This document shows positions 34,557 to 43,414 of a stretch of DNA of 64,000 nt, piece after piece. This stretch comes from Chryseobacterium koreense CCUG 49689 (GTDB lineage: Bacteria > Bacteroidota > Bacteroidia > Flavobacteriales > Weeksellaceae), in the NCBI RefSeq assembly GCF_001045435.1, contig NZ_LFNG01000008.1, positions 52,475 through 116,474 on the forward strand, read 5' to 3'. A model generated the notes under the pieces. It did not search any database. It saw only the letters and a list, made by a program, of their open reading frames with translations, and had not been told where the DNA came from. Numbering within the stretch: position 1 is the stretch's first letter; each line of letters opens with the position of its first letter. Made by a program: the position numbers and the translations under genes.

Positions 34557-35933
34557 ATGATAAACAAAATTGATCAGTTCCAAAACGTTTTCTTCATCGG
34601 AGTTGCCGGAGTTGGAATGAGCGCAATTGCGCAATACTTAAAGGGAATCGGAAAAGATGTTTCCGGAAGTGACCGGTATTTTCATCCCGATGAATACAAC
34701 AAAACCAAAACGCAGCTGGAAGCCGAAGGAATCAAATGTTTTCTTCAGGACGGAAGTGGAATTGACGAAAATACTGATTTAGTAGTAGTTTCCACCGCAA
34801 TTGAAGATACCGTTTACGAAGTTCAGAAAGCAAAGGAATTGGGAATATCGATTATCCGACGAAGCGAACTTTTGTCCATCATTGCGAAAAGCAAAAAAAC
34901 GATTGCTGTTGCAGGAACCTCCGGAAAATCAACCACTTCAGCGATGCTTTACCAGATTTTGCTGGATGCCGGTTTCCAACCCAGTATTATTTCCGGTGCA
35001 GGTCTTACTTCCATCATCAAACAGGGAAAAATCGGAAATGCAGCGATCGGAAAAGGAGATTGGCTCATCATCGAAGCTGATGAAAGTGACGGTTCAGTAG
35101 TGCAATACGAACCGGAAATAGGTTTGCTTTTAAATATCGACAAAGATCATCAGGAAATCGAGGAATTGATTGATTTATTTACAATTTTTAAAAATAACAC
35201 AAAGGGTTTATTTATTGTAAATCAGTCAAATACATTGGCTAAAACATTGTCTGCGGATCTGGAGTGTGATTTCGGTTTTGAAGATGAAAACGCTCGCTAC
35301 AGCGTGACAGATTTTAGCCAAAATGGTTTTTATTTGTCTTTCCGAGTGCTTGGTCAAGCCGTGAATATGAACTCCATTGGGAGACATTCTGCGGAAAACG
35401 CGGCTGCAGCAATCGCAGTCGCCAATCAAATTGGAATTGATCTTGAAATTTGTGCCGATAGTTTGGAACATTATGAAGGGATTTACCGCCGCCACCAAAT
35501 TCTGGGTCAGAAAAACGGAGTCTGGGTCATCGACGATTATGCGCATAATCCGGCTAAATGTGCTGCTTCCATAAAGGCTTGTCAACCTTTGGCAAAAAAA
35601 CTGATTGCCTGGTTTCAGCCACACGGATATAAACCGACGAAGTTTTTGAGAAACGATTTTGTAGAAGAAATCTCGCATGCACTGCGACCACAGGACGAAA
35701 TTTGGATGAGCGAAATTTTCTATGCCGGAGGAACCGCGGAGAAAGATATTTCCGCCAACGACCTGGTAAAAGATATCTCCGCAAATGGAAAAAAAGCTTT
35801 CTTTGTGGAAAACCGAAATGATTTGTTAGAAAAACTTCGACCGGAATTGACTGAAGGAACGGTTCTCTTGCTGATGGGAGCGCGCGATCCGAGTTTGGAG
35901 GAGTTTTGTAAGAAACTTTATGAGCAACTTTAA
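34557..35933 (+). CDS. murC: Mur ligase family protein, MurC-like (UDP-N-acetylmuramate-L-alanine ligase)
   Basis: This 458-residue protein (from the ATG at 34557) has the UDP-sugar binding start FFIGVAGVGMSAIAQYL, ATP loop VAGTSGKSTTSAML, EADESDGS and the C-terminal signature IDDYAHNPAKCAASI. These fit MurC, which adds L-Ala to UDP-MurNAc. It is somewhat divergent: AGVGMS replaces the usual GGIGMS, and DDYAHNP replaces DDYAHHP. It lies outside a division and cell-wall cluster, so it could be a second MurC-type ligase (or Mpl-like) beside a canonical one elsewhere. The longer frame from 34482 overlaps the upstream gene and is rejected. Confidence 0.8.
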   Translation: MINKIDQFQNVFFIGVAGVGMSAIAQYLKGIGKDVSGSDRYFHPDEYNKTKTQLEAEGIKCFLQDGSGIDENTDLVVVSTAIEDTVYEVQKAKELGISIIRRSELLSIIAKSKKTIAVAGTSGKSTTSAMLYQILLDAGFQPSIISGAGLTSIIKQGKIGNAAIGKGDWLIIEADESDGSVVQYEPEIGLLLNIDKDHQEIEELIDLFTIFKNNTKGLFIVNQSNTLAKTLSADLECDFGFEDENARYSVTDFSQNGFYLSFRVLGQAVNMNSIGRHSAENAAAAIAVANQIGIDLEICADSLEHYEGIYRRHQILGQKNGVWVIDDYAHNPAKCAASIKACQPLAKKLIAWFQPHGYKPTKFLRNDFVEEISHALRPQDEIWMSEIFYAGGTAEKDISANDLVKDISANGKKAFFVENRNDLLEKLRPELTEGTVLLLMGARDPSLEEFCKKLYEQL

Positions 35934-35970
35934 ATGAAGTCTAAAAATCTTTGTAATCTATGAGAAGCTC

Positions 35971-36705
35971 ATGAGCGGAATCCTATACTTCGTACCAACC
36001 CCCATCGGAAACCTGGAAGACATGACTTTCAGGGCGATCAACGTTTTGAAGGATGTGGACTACATTTTATGTGAAGACACCAGAACTTCTGGAGTTTTGC
36101 TGAAGCACTATGAAGTAGTTAAACCACTGAAAGCGTATCACTTACACAATGAACATCATAGCACGCGGAAAATCATAGAAGATTTAAAAAACGGGCAAAA
36201 TGTAGCCATCATCACCGATGCGGGAACACCCGGAATTTCGGATCCCGGATATCTTTTGGCAAAAGCCTGCGCAGATGAACATATTGAAATGATCTGTTTG
36301 CCGGGAGCAACTGCTTTTGTTCCGGCTTTGGTGGTTTCCGGATTACCAAACCACGATTTTTATTTTGCGGGTTTTTTGCCCCAGAAAAAAGGAAGACAAA
36401 CGAAATTGAAACAGTTGGCAGAAGAGAGGAAAACCATTGTTTTGTATGAAAGTCCGCACAAAATCAACACTACTTTGGAACAGATTAAGGAATTTTTCGG
36501 TGAACACACCAGGATCAGTTTGAGCAGAGAAATTTCCAAAAAGTTTGAGGAAACTAAAAGAGGGACTATCAATGAATTAATTGAATTCTCTAAAAGCAAG
36601 ACTTTAAAAGGGGAGATCGTTTTGGTGGTGAATAATTCTGAAATTAAGGAGGAGGAAAATGAAAAGCCTTCTTCAAAAAATAAATATAAAAATATTCATA
36701 AATAA
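35971..36705 (+). CDS. rsmI: 16S rRNA (cytidine1402-2'-O)-methyltransferase RsmI
   Basis: RsmI methylates the ribose of C1402 in the decoding centre. This 244-residue protein belongs to the tetrapyrrole-methylase fold. It shows LYFVPTPIGNLEDMTFRA at the start, CEDTRTSGVLLKHY near residue 37, ITDAGTPGISDPGYLL near 83 and LPGATAFVPALVVSGLP near 112. YESPHKI closes the core. The Lys-rich C-terminus is a little different from the usual tail. It follows the MurC-like gene by 37 bases and precedes fabG by 11. Confidence 0.95.
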   Translation: MSGILYFVPTPIGNLEDMTFRAINVLKDVDYILCEDTRTSGVLLKHYEVVKPLKAYHLHNEHHSTRKIIEDLKNGQNVAIITDAGTPGISDPGYLLAKACADEHIEMICLPGATAFVPALVVSGLPNHDFYFAGFLPQKKGRQTKLKQLAEERKTIVLYESPHKINTTLEQIKEFFGEHTRISLSREISKKFEETKRGTINELIEFSKSKTLKGEIVLVVNNSEIKEEENEKPSSKNKYKNIHK

Positions 36706-36716
36706 CAACTTAATAT

Positions 36717-37460
36717 ATGAAGCTATTAGAAGGAAAAGTTGCCGTCATTACAGGTGCGACGAGAGGAATCGGAAAAGGTATTGCAGAGGTTTTTGCTAAA
36801 GAAGGAGCAAAAATTGCGTTCACCTATGCAGGATCCGTGGATAAAGCGAAGGAGCTAGAATCTGATTTAAGTAAAATTACCCAAATTAAAGGTTATCAAT
36901 CTGATGCGTCGGATTTTGATGCAGCCCAAAGGTTGGTGGACGAAGTGATGGCCGAATTCGGGCAGATCGATATTCTCATCAACAATGCGGGAATCACGCG
37001 AGACAATTTGATGCTCAGAATGTCCAAAGAAGATTGGGACACCATCATCAAAGTGAATCTGGATTCTGTTTTTAATCTTACGAAAGCGGTGATCAAACCA
37101 ATGATGAAGGCAAAATCGGGATCCATTATCAACATGACTTCTGTAGTTGGAGTCAAAGGAAACGCGGGTCAGGCGAATTACGCAGCGTCAAAAGCCGGAG
37201 TAATCGGATTTTCTAAATCAATCGCTTTGGAACTGGGTTCCAGAAATATCCGCTGCAATGCCATCGCACCAGGATTTATCGAAACTGAAATGACTGCCGC
37301 TTTGGACGAAAAAACGGTGCAGGGATGGAAAGATGCGATTCCATTAAAACGTGGCGGAACACCGGAAGACGTTGCAAATGCCTGTGTTTTCCTCGGTTCC
37401 CAAATGTCATCCTATATCACAGGACAGGTTCTGAATGTGGATGGCGGAATGTTGACTTAA
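36717..37460 (+). CDS. fabG: 3-oxoacyl-[acyl-carrier-protein] reductase
   Basis: FabG reduces the 3-keto group in each round of fatty acid elongation with NADPH. This 247-residue SDR has cofactor loop TGATRGIGK (residues 12-20), NNAG at 89-92, and the triad Ser142, Tyr155, Lys159 (YAASK). The closing segment ITGQVLNVDGGM is the standard FabG ending. Length and motifs match the housekeeping enzyme rather than a generic SDR. It is closely spaced with rsmI and with the membrane protein gene that begins two bases after its stop. Confidence 0.93.
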   Translation: MKLLEGKVAVITGATRGIGKGIAEVFAKEGAKIAFTYAGSVDKAKELESDLSKITQIKGYQSDASDFDAAQRLVDEVMAEFGQIDILINNAGITRDNLMLRMSKEDWDTIIKVNLDSVFNLTKAVIKPMMKAKSGSIINMTSVVGVKGNAGQANYAASKAGVIGFSKSIALELGSRNIRCNAIAPGFIETEMTAALDEKTVQGWKDAIPLKRGGTPEDVANACVFLGSQMSSYITGQVLNVDGGMLT

Positions 37461-37461
37461 A

Positions 37462-38787
37462 ATGAGGTTTCTAGAGAACTCTCTTTTCATTTTCGCGATA
37501 CTTATTTTCGTTGCGTTCGGATATTTCACTTTTTTTAATGTTTACCAAACCGACGACTATATTTTCTCGTTTTTTACCAGGAAATTTGGTTTTTTTGGTG
37601 CAGCTTGTGATCTGTATCTGCATTGGGGTGGAAGATATTTCGGCTATTCCCTAAATTTGCTGAATCCTGTCGCCCTGGATTCTGAAAACCTACTCCCGAA
37701 AATTTACCCGATGCTGTTGATGGTTTTATTTATCACGGTAGTTGCGGTAAATTTCCGGGAATTTTTTGGTTATTCGCTTGCAGATTCCTTTAAGAAGTCA
37801 TTTTTGTTTTTCTTTTTTTACACCGTACTTTTGCTTAGCCTTCCCGAACATTTTTTCTGGATTACGGGTTCAAACATCTATTTCTTGCCGGTAATTTTTT
37901 CTGGAATTTTACTTTTTTGTTTAAAGAAATTCCACAGCGGCAAAGAAAAGGGATGGCTTTATATCTCTATGATCCTTATTGTTTTAACGATTGGAAATAA
38001 CGAGATCATTGCTTTGATTCTTGAGGGATCATTACTGGTGAATTATTTTTACAGAAGGAACAAAGCCCATTTACTTTTAGCCATCGTTTCGACAGTTTGC
38101 CTCTTTGCCAGCTTTTTGGCTCCCGGAAATTTTGGCAGAATGGCAGAAAATAATGATGAGTTCATTATTTTATGGGCAAAACGGGCTGTTTTTTTGATCA
38201 TGAATCTCTTTCATCTGACCTTAAAGTGCATTTTGATTTTACCTTTATTTATTAAGGTTTTCGAAAAGGAGCTGATGGAAATTAGTGCGAGATTTGATCG
38301 AAAGAATCTAATTGTTGTCTGGGTAATCTCATTCATTCCGATGATATTTCTAGCGTTTTTAATGAATAGAATCGGAAGACAGTTTGAAAACATACAGGTT
38401 TTTTATTTCCTCACGTCTGCTGTTTTGGTGGTTTCTTTTTTTAATGTGAAATTGAAAAAATTTTGGTGGATGAGCCTTTTGGTTTTAATACTTCCAAAAA
38501 TTCACGTTTTTCCTGATAAATTTTCTGCTTTCGACTTCAATTTCAATATGTATGATATTGGGAATGAATTATTTAAAACAGATTTGGCAAAGTATGATGG
38601 GGAAATCGCTGACAGGATTGACCGAATTCGAACATCCCGAACAGATTCGGTGGTGGTTCCCAAAATATCGGAAGTTCCTAAAGTGCTCTATTTTGACGAA
38701 TTATCAGCATTAGGCGAACCAAAATCTTATACCAACGATCAGCTGGAAAAATACTTCCAAAAAAAATCCATCACGGTAGAAAAATAA
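37462..38787 (+). CDS. Multi-pass membrane protein, DUF6056/GT-C-like
   Basis: This 441-residue protein has about ten hydrophobic helices (from residue 8 to about 350), then a polar C-terminal tail of about 80 residues. An acidic pair after the first helix (QTDDYIFSFF) and the nearby HWGGRYFGYSLN resemble the extracytoplasmic loop of GT-C glycosyltransferase-like proteins and of DUF6056. This is a pattern-level guess. If right, it would act on lipid-linked sugars at the membrane. It starts two bases after the fabG stop. Its last codons lie inside the loop of the hairpin at 38767-38802. Confidence 0.6.
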   Translation: MRFLENSLFIFAILIFVAFGYFTFFNVYQTDDYIFSFFTRKFGFFGAACDLYLHWGGRYFGYSLNLLNPVALDSENLLPKIYPMLLMVLFITVVAVNFREFFGYSLADSFKKSFLFFFFYTVLLLSLPEHFFWITGSNIYFLPVIFSGILLFCLKKFHSGKEKGWLYISMILIVLTIGNNEIIALILEGSLLVNYFYRRNKAHLLLAIVSTVCLFASFLAPGNFGRMAENNDEFIILWAKRAVFLIMNLFHLTLKCILILPLFIKVFEKELMEISARFDRKNLIVVWVISFIPMIFLAFLMNRIGRQFENIQVFYFLTSAVLVVSFFNVKLKKFWWMSLLVLILPKIHVFPDKFSAFDFNFNMYDIGNELFKTDLAKYDGEIADRIDRIRTSRTDSVVVPKISEVPKVLYFDELSALGEPKSYTNDQLEKYFQKKSITVEK

Positions 38788-38802
38788 TTCTTTCGTGATG
38801 GA
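38767..38802 (-). terminator. Rho-independent terminator of the DUF885 gene, overlapping the upstream CDS end
   Basis: A 9-bp perfect stem (38767-38775 with 38794-38802) encloses the stop codon of the convergent membrane protein gene. On the minus strand it is followed by a T-run. Confidence 0.75.
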
Positions 38803-38828
38803 AAATTATTTTGAAATCATAAGGAAAT

Positions 38829-40622
38829 TTACTGTTTCTTAGCCCAGTTTTCCATTTTTCTGTCCAAAACATCCAGTGGAAGGCAGCCCTGGTTCAGCAC
38901 TTCGTCATGAAATTTTGCCAGACTGAATTTCTGTCCCAGCTGCATTTGGTACTTGTCACGAAGTTCGCGGATTTTCAACGAACCGATTTTATAGCCTAAA
39001 GCTTGTCCAGGCATCGCCATATACCGCTCTATTTCTGCGGTCGCGCCTGCTTCGTCATAGGCTATATTGCTCAGAAAATATTTGATCGCCTCTTCTCGAG
39101 TCATTTTTCCGGTGTGAATTCCTGTATCCACCACGAGTCGGACCGCACGCAACATTTGGTCGCTCAAATAACCCATTTTTTGGTAAGGATCGGTATAAAG
39201 CCCGAATTCTGGACCCAAAGTTTCGCAATAATGCGCCCAACCTTCTCCATAAGCGCCGAACCATCCGAATCGCATGAACTTCGGAAGTTTTGTGTTCTCC
39301 TGCTGCAGGGAAATCTGGTAGTGATGACCCGGAATTGCCTCATGTAGAAAGAGTGATTCCATGCCGGAAGTCACATTGTATTTTTTCGGGTCTGGAAGAG
39401 GAATATAGAAGATTCCCGGTCTTTTTCCGTCTGGAGTTCCCTGGATGTATTCCGCACTTGCGGTTGCTTCGCGGAATTTTTCGGTTTGTCTAATTTCGAA
39501 AGGGGTCTTCGGCGTGACGGAAAACATCGTTTTCAGTTTTGGTGTGATTTTCGTCAAAACTGCATTGAAAGCGTCCAGAACTTCCTTGTTGGTTTTATAA
39601 GGCATCGCTTTCGGGTCTTCTTTCAAATGGTTGATGAATTGCTCCAAAGTCCCATTGAACCCCACTTGCTGTTTCACTTTTTCCATTTCGTTTCTCAACA
39701 TTGCGACTTGCTCCAAACCGATTTGGTTGATTTCTTCGGGTGTTTTTCCAGTGGTGGTCCAGCTTTTCACATAGTATGCATAGATTTCATTTCCTTTCGG
39801 CAATGCGTTGATTCCATCTGTATCACGAGCTTTTGGCAAGTATTCGGTTTCCAGGAAATTACCCATTTTCTGATAACTTGGGATGATTTTTTTGGCGATT
39901 ATGTCCTTAAATAGAACGGTGTATTTATCTTTTTGTTCTGCCGTAAAGTTTTTTGGAAAATGTTTGATGGGGCCAAAAAATATATTTTTGTTAAAGTCAG
40001 AAGTGTTGATTTCATCGGCCCTCATCTGTGTAATCATTTTTGCCACGAGTTTTTTCGGCAACACATAATTCGCCTTGATTCCGGCTCTGAAGTTTTCAAT
40101 CGCCGCATCCATCCAGATTGGAAATTTTTCCACCCTTTTTAACCAATCATCGTAATCTTTCTCGGTTTTAAAGGGCTGGCTTCCCTCGCCACTTCCAAGC
40201 AAGGGAAAATCGAGCGGTAATCCACCAAATTGGGTAAAAGGGATGTATTCAGGATGATATGCGTACCGCTCTATTTTGTCTTTTAAAGTGTAATCTAAAA
40301 CATCATAAACGGTTTTCTGGTCGTCAGTCAAATTGGTGTACTGTACATTTTTCAGTTGTTTTTGCACAGAGTTATAAAATGCAATTTCGCCGGAAATAAA
40401 ATCTTTGTCAATATTGATCGGCAATTGGTCATTGTACCGCAAATCGCCTTGCGCAGTTGCTTCAAGCGGATAAAGCTTCAGGTATTGTTCATAATAATTG
40501 GCAGCGATCGAATCCAGCTGTACCGGTTGGACTTCTGCTAACGGTGTGTCGGATTTCTTGCAGCTTACCACCATTAATGCGAGAATGATAAATGGAATGC
40601 TTTTCAAAAAGACTTTCTTCAT
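38829..40622 (-). CDS. DUF885 family lipoprotein, putative metallopeptidase
   Basis: This 597-residue protein has a lipobox (LALMVVSC, Cys21). The DUF885 core is clear: FLHEAIPGHHYQI gives an HExxxHH-type zinc site near residue 422, followed by FGAYGEGWAHYCE (a second acidic/His patch) and TGIHTGKMTREEAI. The ending PGQALGYKIGSLKI is the most conserved tail of the family. Members are thought to be peptidases related to M32/M3. Activity here is inferred. It should be anchored in the envelope facing the periplasm or the surface. It stands alone, with its own terminator. Confidence 0.88.
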   Translation of the reverse strand: MKKVFLKSIPFIILALMVVSCKKSDTPLAEVQPVQLDSIAANYYEQYLKLYPLEATAQGDLRYNDQLPINIDKDFISGEIAFYNSVQKQLKNVQYTNLTDDQKTVYDVLDYTLKDKIERYAYHPEYIPFTQFGGLPLDFPLLGSGEGSQPFKTEKDYDDWLKRVEKFPIWMDAAIENFRAGIKANYVLPKKLVAKMITQMRADEINTSDFNKNIFFGPIKHFPKNFTAEQKDKYTVLFKDIIAKKIIPSYQKMGNFLETEYLPKARDTDGINALPKGNEIYAYYVKSWTTTGKTPEEINQIGLEQVAMLRNEMEKVKQQVGFNGTLEQFINHLKEDPKAMPYKTNKEVLDAFNAVLTKITPKLKTMFSVTPKTPFEIRQTEKFREATASAEYIQGTPDGKRPGIFYIPLPDPKKYNVTSGMESLFLHEAIPGHHYQISLQQENTKLPKFMRFGWFGAYGEGWAHYCETLGPEFGLYTDPYQKMGYLSDQMLRAVRLVVDTGIHTGKMTREEAIKYFLSNIAYDEAGATAEIERYMAMPGQALGYKIGSLKIRELRDKYQMQLGQKFSLAKFHDEVLNQGCLPLDVLDRKMENWAKKQ

Positions 40623-40710
40623 TTTAAAAATTTTGAAATGCTAAATTAGGAAAAGTTTCGAGATTCAGGTTACACCATGTGAGTTCCCGTAACTTGTCCC
40701 CAAAAAAAGT

Positions 40711-40740
40711 TTTGCACGTTCCACCAATTTTCTATCTTTG
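40711..40740 (+). promoter_or_regulatory. Full Bacteroidota promoter (TTTG-N18-TATCTTTG)
   Basis: TTTG at 40711-40714 and TATCTTTG at 40733-40740 are spaced 18 bases, a near-ideal promoter. The leader to the ATG at 40790 is about 45 bases. Confidence 0.75.
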
Positions 40741-40789
40741 CTTAATAAGTTTAATTACCAATTAAATAACACAAATTTTTTCTTTAGAA

Positions 40790-41251
40790 ATGAAAGGGAT
40801 TTTAAAAATCTACCACCCCGAAGAAACCCTTAAATACAACATCAAAAGCACTTATTGCAAAGCGGTTTATACCAACAAAGAACATTTCCTGGAAGTTGAA
40901 ATCATTACCGACGATTCTGTGGATCATGTGGATGATGACTCGCTACAGTATAATTTTCCGCAGCTTTCTCTGAATGTTTTTGATTTCCCAATCGATGATT
41001 CAGAAATTGCGGGGAAAACCTTTACAATTAATGATTCTGATGAGGAAACCTATACCGATGTGGACCTTTTTGATGACGAAGACGCCTATCTTTATGACAG
41101 CGAACTCTCCTTTGAAAAGGATGATGATGGCGAACTTCAGCTTTGTTGGAAGGGGAATATCGACGATTTCTACACCGGTTCCGAAGATCCCATTCCGTTT
41201 AAGTTAAAATGCAATTTCAAACAGGATGAAATTGTGGTGGAAGAGGACTAG
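40790..41251 (+). CDS. Acidic hypothetical protein
   Basis: This 153-residue cytoplasmic protein is extremely acidic, with clusters such as DDSVDHVDDDS and DVDLFDDEDAYLYDS. Alternating hydrophobic residues suggest a beta-rich fold (LKIYHPEETLKYNIKS at the start, KLKCNFKQDEIVVEED at the end). No family recognised. It has a strong own promoter and no close partner, since the next gene starts 195 bases later. It could be a calcium-binding or charge-mimic protein; I have no basis to choose. Confidence 0.7.
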   Translation: MKGILKIYHPEETLKYNIKSTYCKAVYTNKEHFLEVEIITDDSVDHVDDDSLQYNFPQLSLNVFDFPIDDSEIAGKTFTINDSDEETYTDVDLFDDEDAYLYDSELSFEKDDDGELQLCWKGNIDDFYTGSEDPIPFKLKCNFKQDEIVVEED

Positions 41252-41446
41252 TTGGTCAAATTTTGATCTGCGCTTTTTCCAAAGGATTTTCCTTCATTAA
41301 AGCTAATTTTAATGATGGGAATCCCATTTTTCTGAAAAAATAACCCGCCTTGAATTTACAAGCCATTTCATTGACCACCTTTAGCGTCCATGTTTTGCAA
41401 TATAAAGAAGGTTATTCCGTTAGTTTTTAATAAAAAATAATTTTAA

Positions 41447-42130
41447 ATGTTTCTACAAACCGCCGTTCAACCCATGAATCCTCAAGCACAGGAAACCGTT
41501 TTTTCTTTCTGGAAAATCATGTTTCATGGGAACCTTTTTGCAAACGTGGTGATGATCACTGTTCTCGCCTTAGGTGTTTTTGCTTTATACATCTTTTTCG
41601 AAAGACTATTTTACATCAATCGGATGCTTAAGATCAACGACATCAATTTGATGAACAATATTGCAGACATGCTTCAGGAGGGAAAAATCCAGGCTGCGGT
41701 GGATTATTGTGAAAGACAGAATACGCCGGAAGCGAGAATTTTGGAAAAAGGAATTACCAGAATCGGAAGACCGATTTCAGATATTGTGAGCGCGATGGAA
41801 AGCCAGGGGCAGATTGAGGTTTCTAAATTGGAAAAAAATCTGAACTTATTGGCTTCGGTTCCGAGTTTGGCACCGATGTTGGGACTTTTGGGTACAGTAA
41901 TCGGAATCATCATGACTTTCTTTGCCATGTCCAATGCTGAAGGGTCATTTTCCCCCAAAACTTTATCAGAAGGGATTTATACAGCTTTGGGTCAAACTGC
42001 GACCGGTTTGGCGGTGGCGATTCCTTCCAACTTTTTTTACAACTTGCTATTGACCAAAATCGATAAGTTTGTCCTGAAAATCCAGCACCTTTCTACTGAT
42101 TTCCTGGACATTATCAATAAGCCCGCCTAA
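41447..42130 (+). CDS. exbB: MotA/TolQ/ExbB proton channel family protein
   Basis: ExbB forms the proton channel that energises TonB (or TolQ in the Tol system). This 227-residue protein has a first membrane helix near residues 28-50 and a cytoplasmic helical domain. It also has the conserved pore pair LLASVPSLAPMLGLLGTVIGIIMTF (130-154) and GIYTALGQTATGLAVAIPSN (176-195). It begins an exbB-exbD-tonB-folC run; exbD starts three bases after its stop. This context argues for ExbB over TolQ. Confidence 0.9.
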   Translation: MFLQTAVQPMNPQAQETVFSFWKIMFHGNLFANVVMITVLALGVFALYIFFERLFYINRMLKINDINLMNNIADMLQEGKIQAAVDYCERQNTPEARILEKGITRIGRPISDIVSAMESQGQIEVSKLEKNLNLLASVPSLAPMLGLLGTVIGIIMTFFAMSNAEGSFSPKTLSEGIYTALGQTATGLAVAIPSNFFYNLLLTKIDKFVLKIQHLSTDFLDIINKPA

Positions 42131-42133
42131 AAA

Positions 42134-42532
42134 ATGAACTTTAAAAGAAGAAATAAAGCAAATCCTGATTTCAGTCTTGCCGCAATGGTGGACGTAATTC
42201 TATTGTTGCTCATCTTTTTTATGGTGACCTCTTCTGTGGCGAATCAAAGCGCGATTGATGTGAAATTACCGAAAGGCGACGTGCAAAACCCAAACATACC
42301 TAATGAAATGGTGGTCTCCATTAAGGAAGACGGTACTTATTTTGTAGATGATCAACCGGTGAAAAAGGAAGATTTGGAATCAGTGGTGGTGAAAAACATG
42401 CAAAATGCTAAAAATAAATCATTTACGATTCGTGCGGACAAAAATTCACTTCACAAAGACGTGGTTTTTGTGATGGAGATTGCGGAAAAGCACAAGCTGA
42501 ATATAGCAATTGCCACCTCCCGCGAAGAATAA
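42134..42532 (+). CDS. exbD: ExbD/TolR family biopolymer transporter
   Basis: ExbD is the single-pass partner of ExbB. This 132-residue protein has a membrane helix near residues 16-36 (AMVDVILLLLIFFMVTSS), with the key Asp of the family visible (MVDVI). The periplasmic part holds LPKGD, IKEDGTYFVDDQPV and IRADKNSLHKDVVFVM, as usual. It is tightly spaced between exbB (3 bases) and the TonB-like gene (6 bases). Length is normal. Confidence 0.92.
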   Translation: MNFKRRNKANPDFSLAAMVDVILLLLIFFMVTSSVANQSAIDVKLPKGDVQNPNIPNEMVVSIKEDGTYFVDDQPVKKEDLESVVVKNMQNAKNKSFTIRADKNSLHKDVVFVMEIAEKHKLNIAIATSREE

Positions 42533-42538
42533 GAAAGA

Positions 42539-43414
42539 ATGACCAGTTACAATTATTACGATAAAGATGACAGCAAGGATCAGCTGAAAAGTGCCATAAT
42601 CACTGGAATTATTTGGGCACTGATTCTCCTTTTTGTCTTTACCTATACCATTAGGCAGCATATTCCCGAGAAGAAGGAAGTGGTCACCACTATGCTCATC
42701 AACTTCGGTGACAATCGAAACGGAAATGGCGAAGAAGAACCCGCTTCACAAGATGGGAGTCTGGCTGCAAAAAGCGATGAAACCGTTGCTGAACCAGTTG
42801 CCGAACCCACTCCCAATACAAAACTGGAACCCGCTCCAGAACCTGCGAAACCCGCCAAAGAAAAGATTATAACCGGAGACAACGCCAAAGTTTCCGCCCC
42901 TAAAATTGAAAAAGCCACGGAAATAAAAACAGTCGCAAAAGCATCTCCAAAGAAAGAGACCTCTGCTAAAACTCCGGGTACGAAAGCTTCTGCGGCAAAC
43001 TCCGGCACAGGAACAGGGGATGGAAAAGGAACTGCCGCAATAGGAAACTTGATCAAGGGAAGAGGAACAAAGCCCGGAACTCAAGGAAAAGACGGCATTG
43101 CAGGAAATGCAGGCGATCCACTTGGCGGTGATGGAAACGGGGACAGCAAAATCGGTGTGGATCGAAAACTCGTCGGATTTATTCCCGGAACCATGGGAAG
43201 AGGCGGCGCACAACCGTCGCACAACTGTTCGGCAAGCGGAACTATCAATATTGCTTATACCGTGGATAAAGCCGGAAATGTGATTTCCGCAAAACGTGCA
43301 AGCGGCGTTTCAGATCAATGTGTGGTGAATACGTCCGTGGATTGGGTGAAACGATATGTGAAGGCGGAAAAAGCAAGCTCTGCTTCCACAGGAACTTACA
43401 GGATTACTTTTTAA
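42539..43414 (+). CDS. TonB family energy transducer
   Basis: This 291-residue protein has a membrane helix near residues 22-40 (ITGIIWALILLFVFTYTI), then a Pro/Glu/Lys-rich spacer (EPVAEPTPNTKLEPAPEP, 80-150) and a Gly-rich segment. The C-terminal domain ends in GTINIAYTVDKAGNVISAK and STGTYRITF, like a TonB_C domain with the final Ile-Thr-Phe strand. TonB carries proton-motive energy from ExbBD to outer-membrane receptors such as the two in this window. It is shorter in the C-domain than E. coli TonB. Its stop overlaps the folC start by one base (TAATG). Confidence 0.8.
   Translation: MTSYNYYDKDDSKDQLKSAIITGIIWALILLFVFTYTIRQHIPEKKEVVTTMLINFGDNRNGNGEEEPASQDGSLAAKSDETVAEPVAEPTPNTKLEPAPEPAKPAKEKIITGDNAKVSAPKIEKATEIKTVAKASPKKETSAKTPGTKASAANSGTGTGDGKGTAAIGNLIKGRGTKPGTQGKDGIAGNAGDPLGGDGNGDSKIGVDRKLVGFIPGTMGRGGAQPSHNCSASGTINIAYTVDKAGNVISAKRASGVSDQCVVNTSVDWVKRYVKAEKASSASTGTYRITF

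Noticed and set aside
43318..43413. Longer start for FolC
   Set aside because: The extension is the tonB coding region read in another frame. The TAATG overlap marks the proper start.
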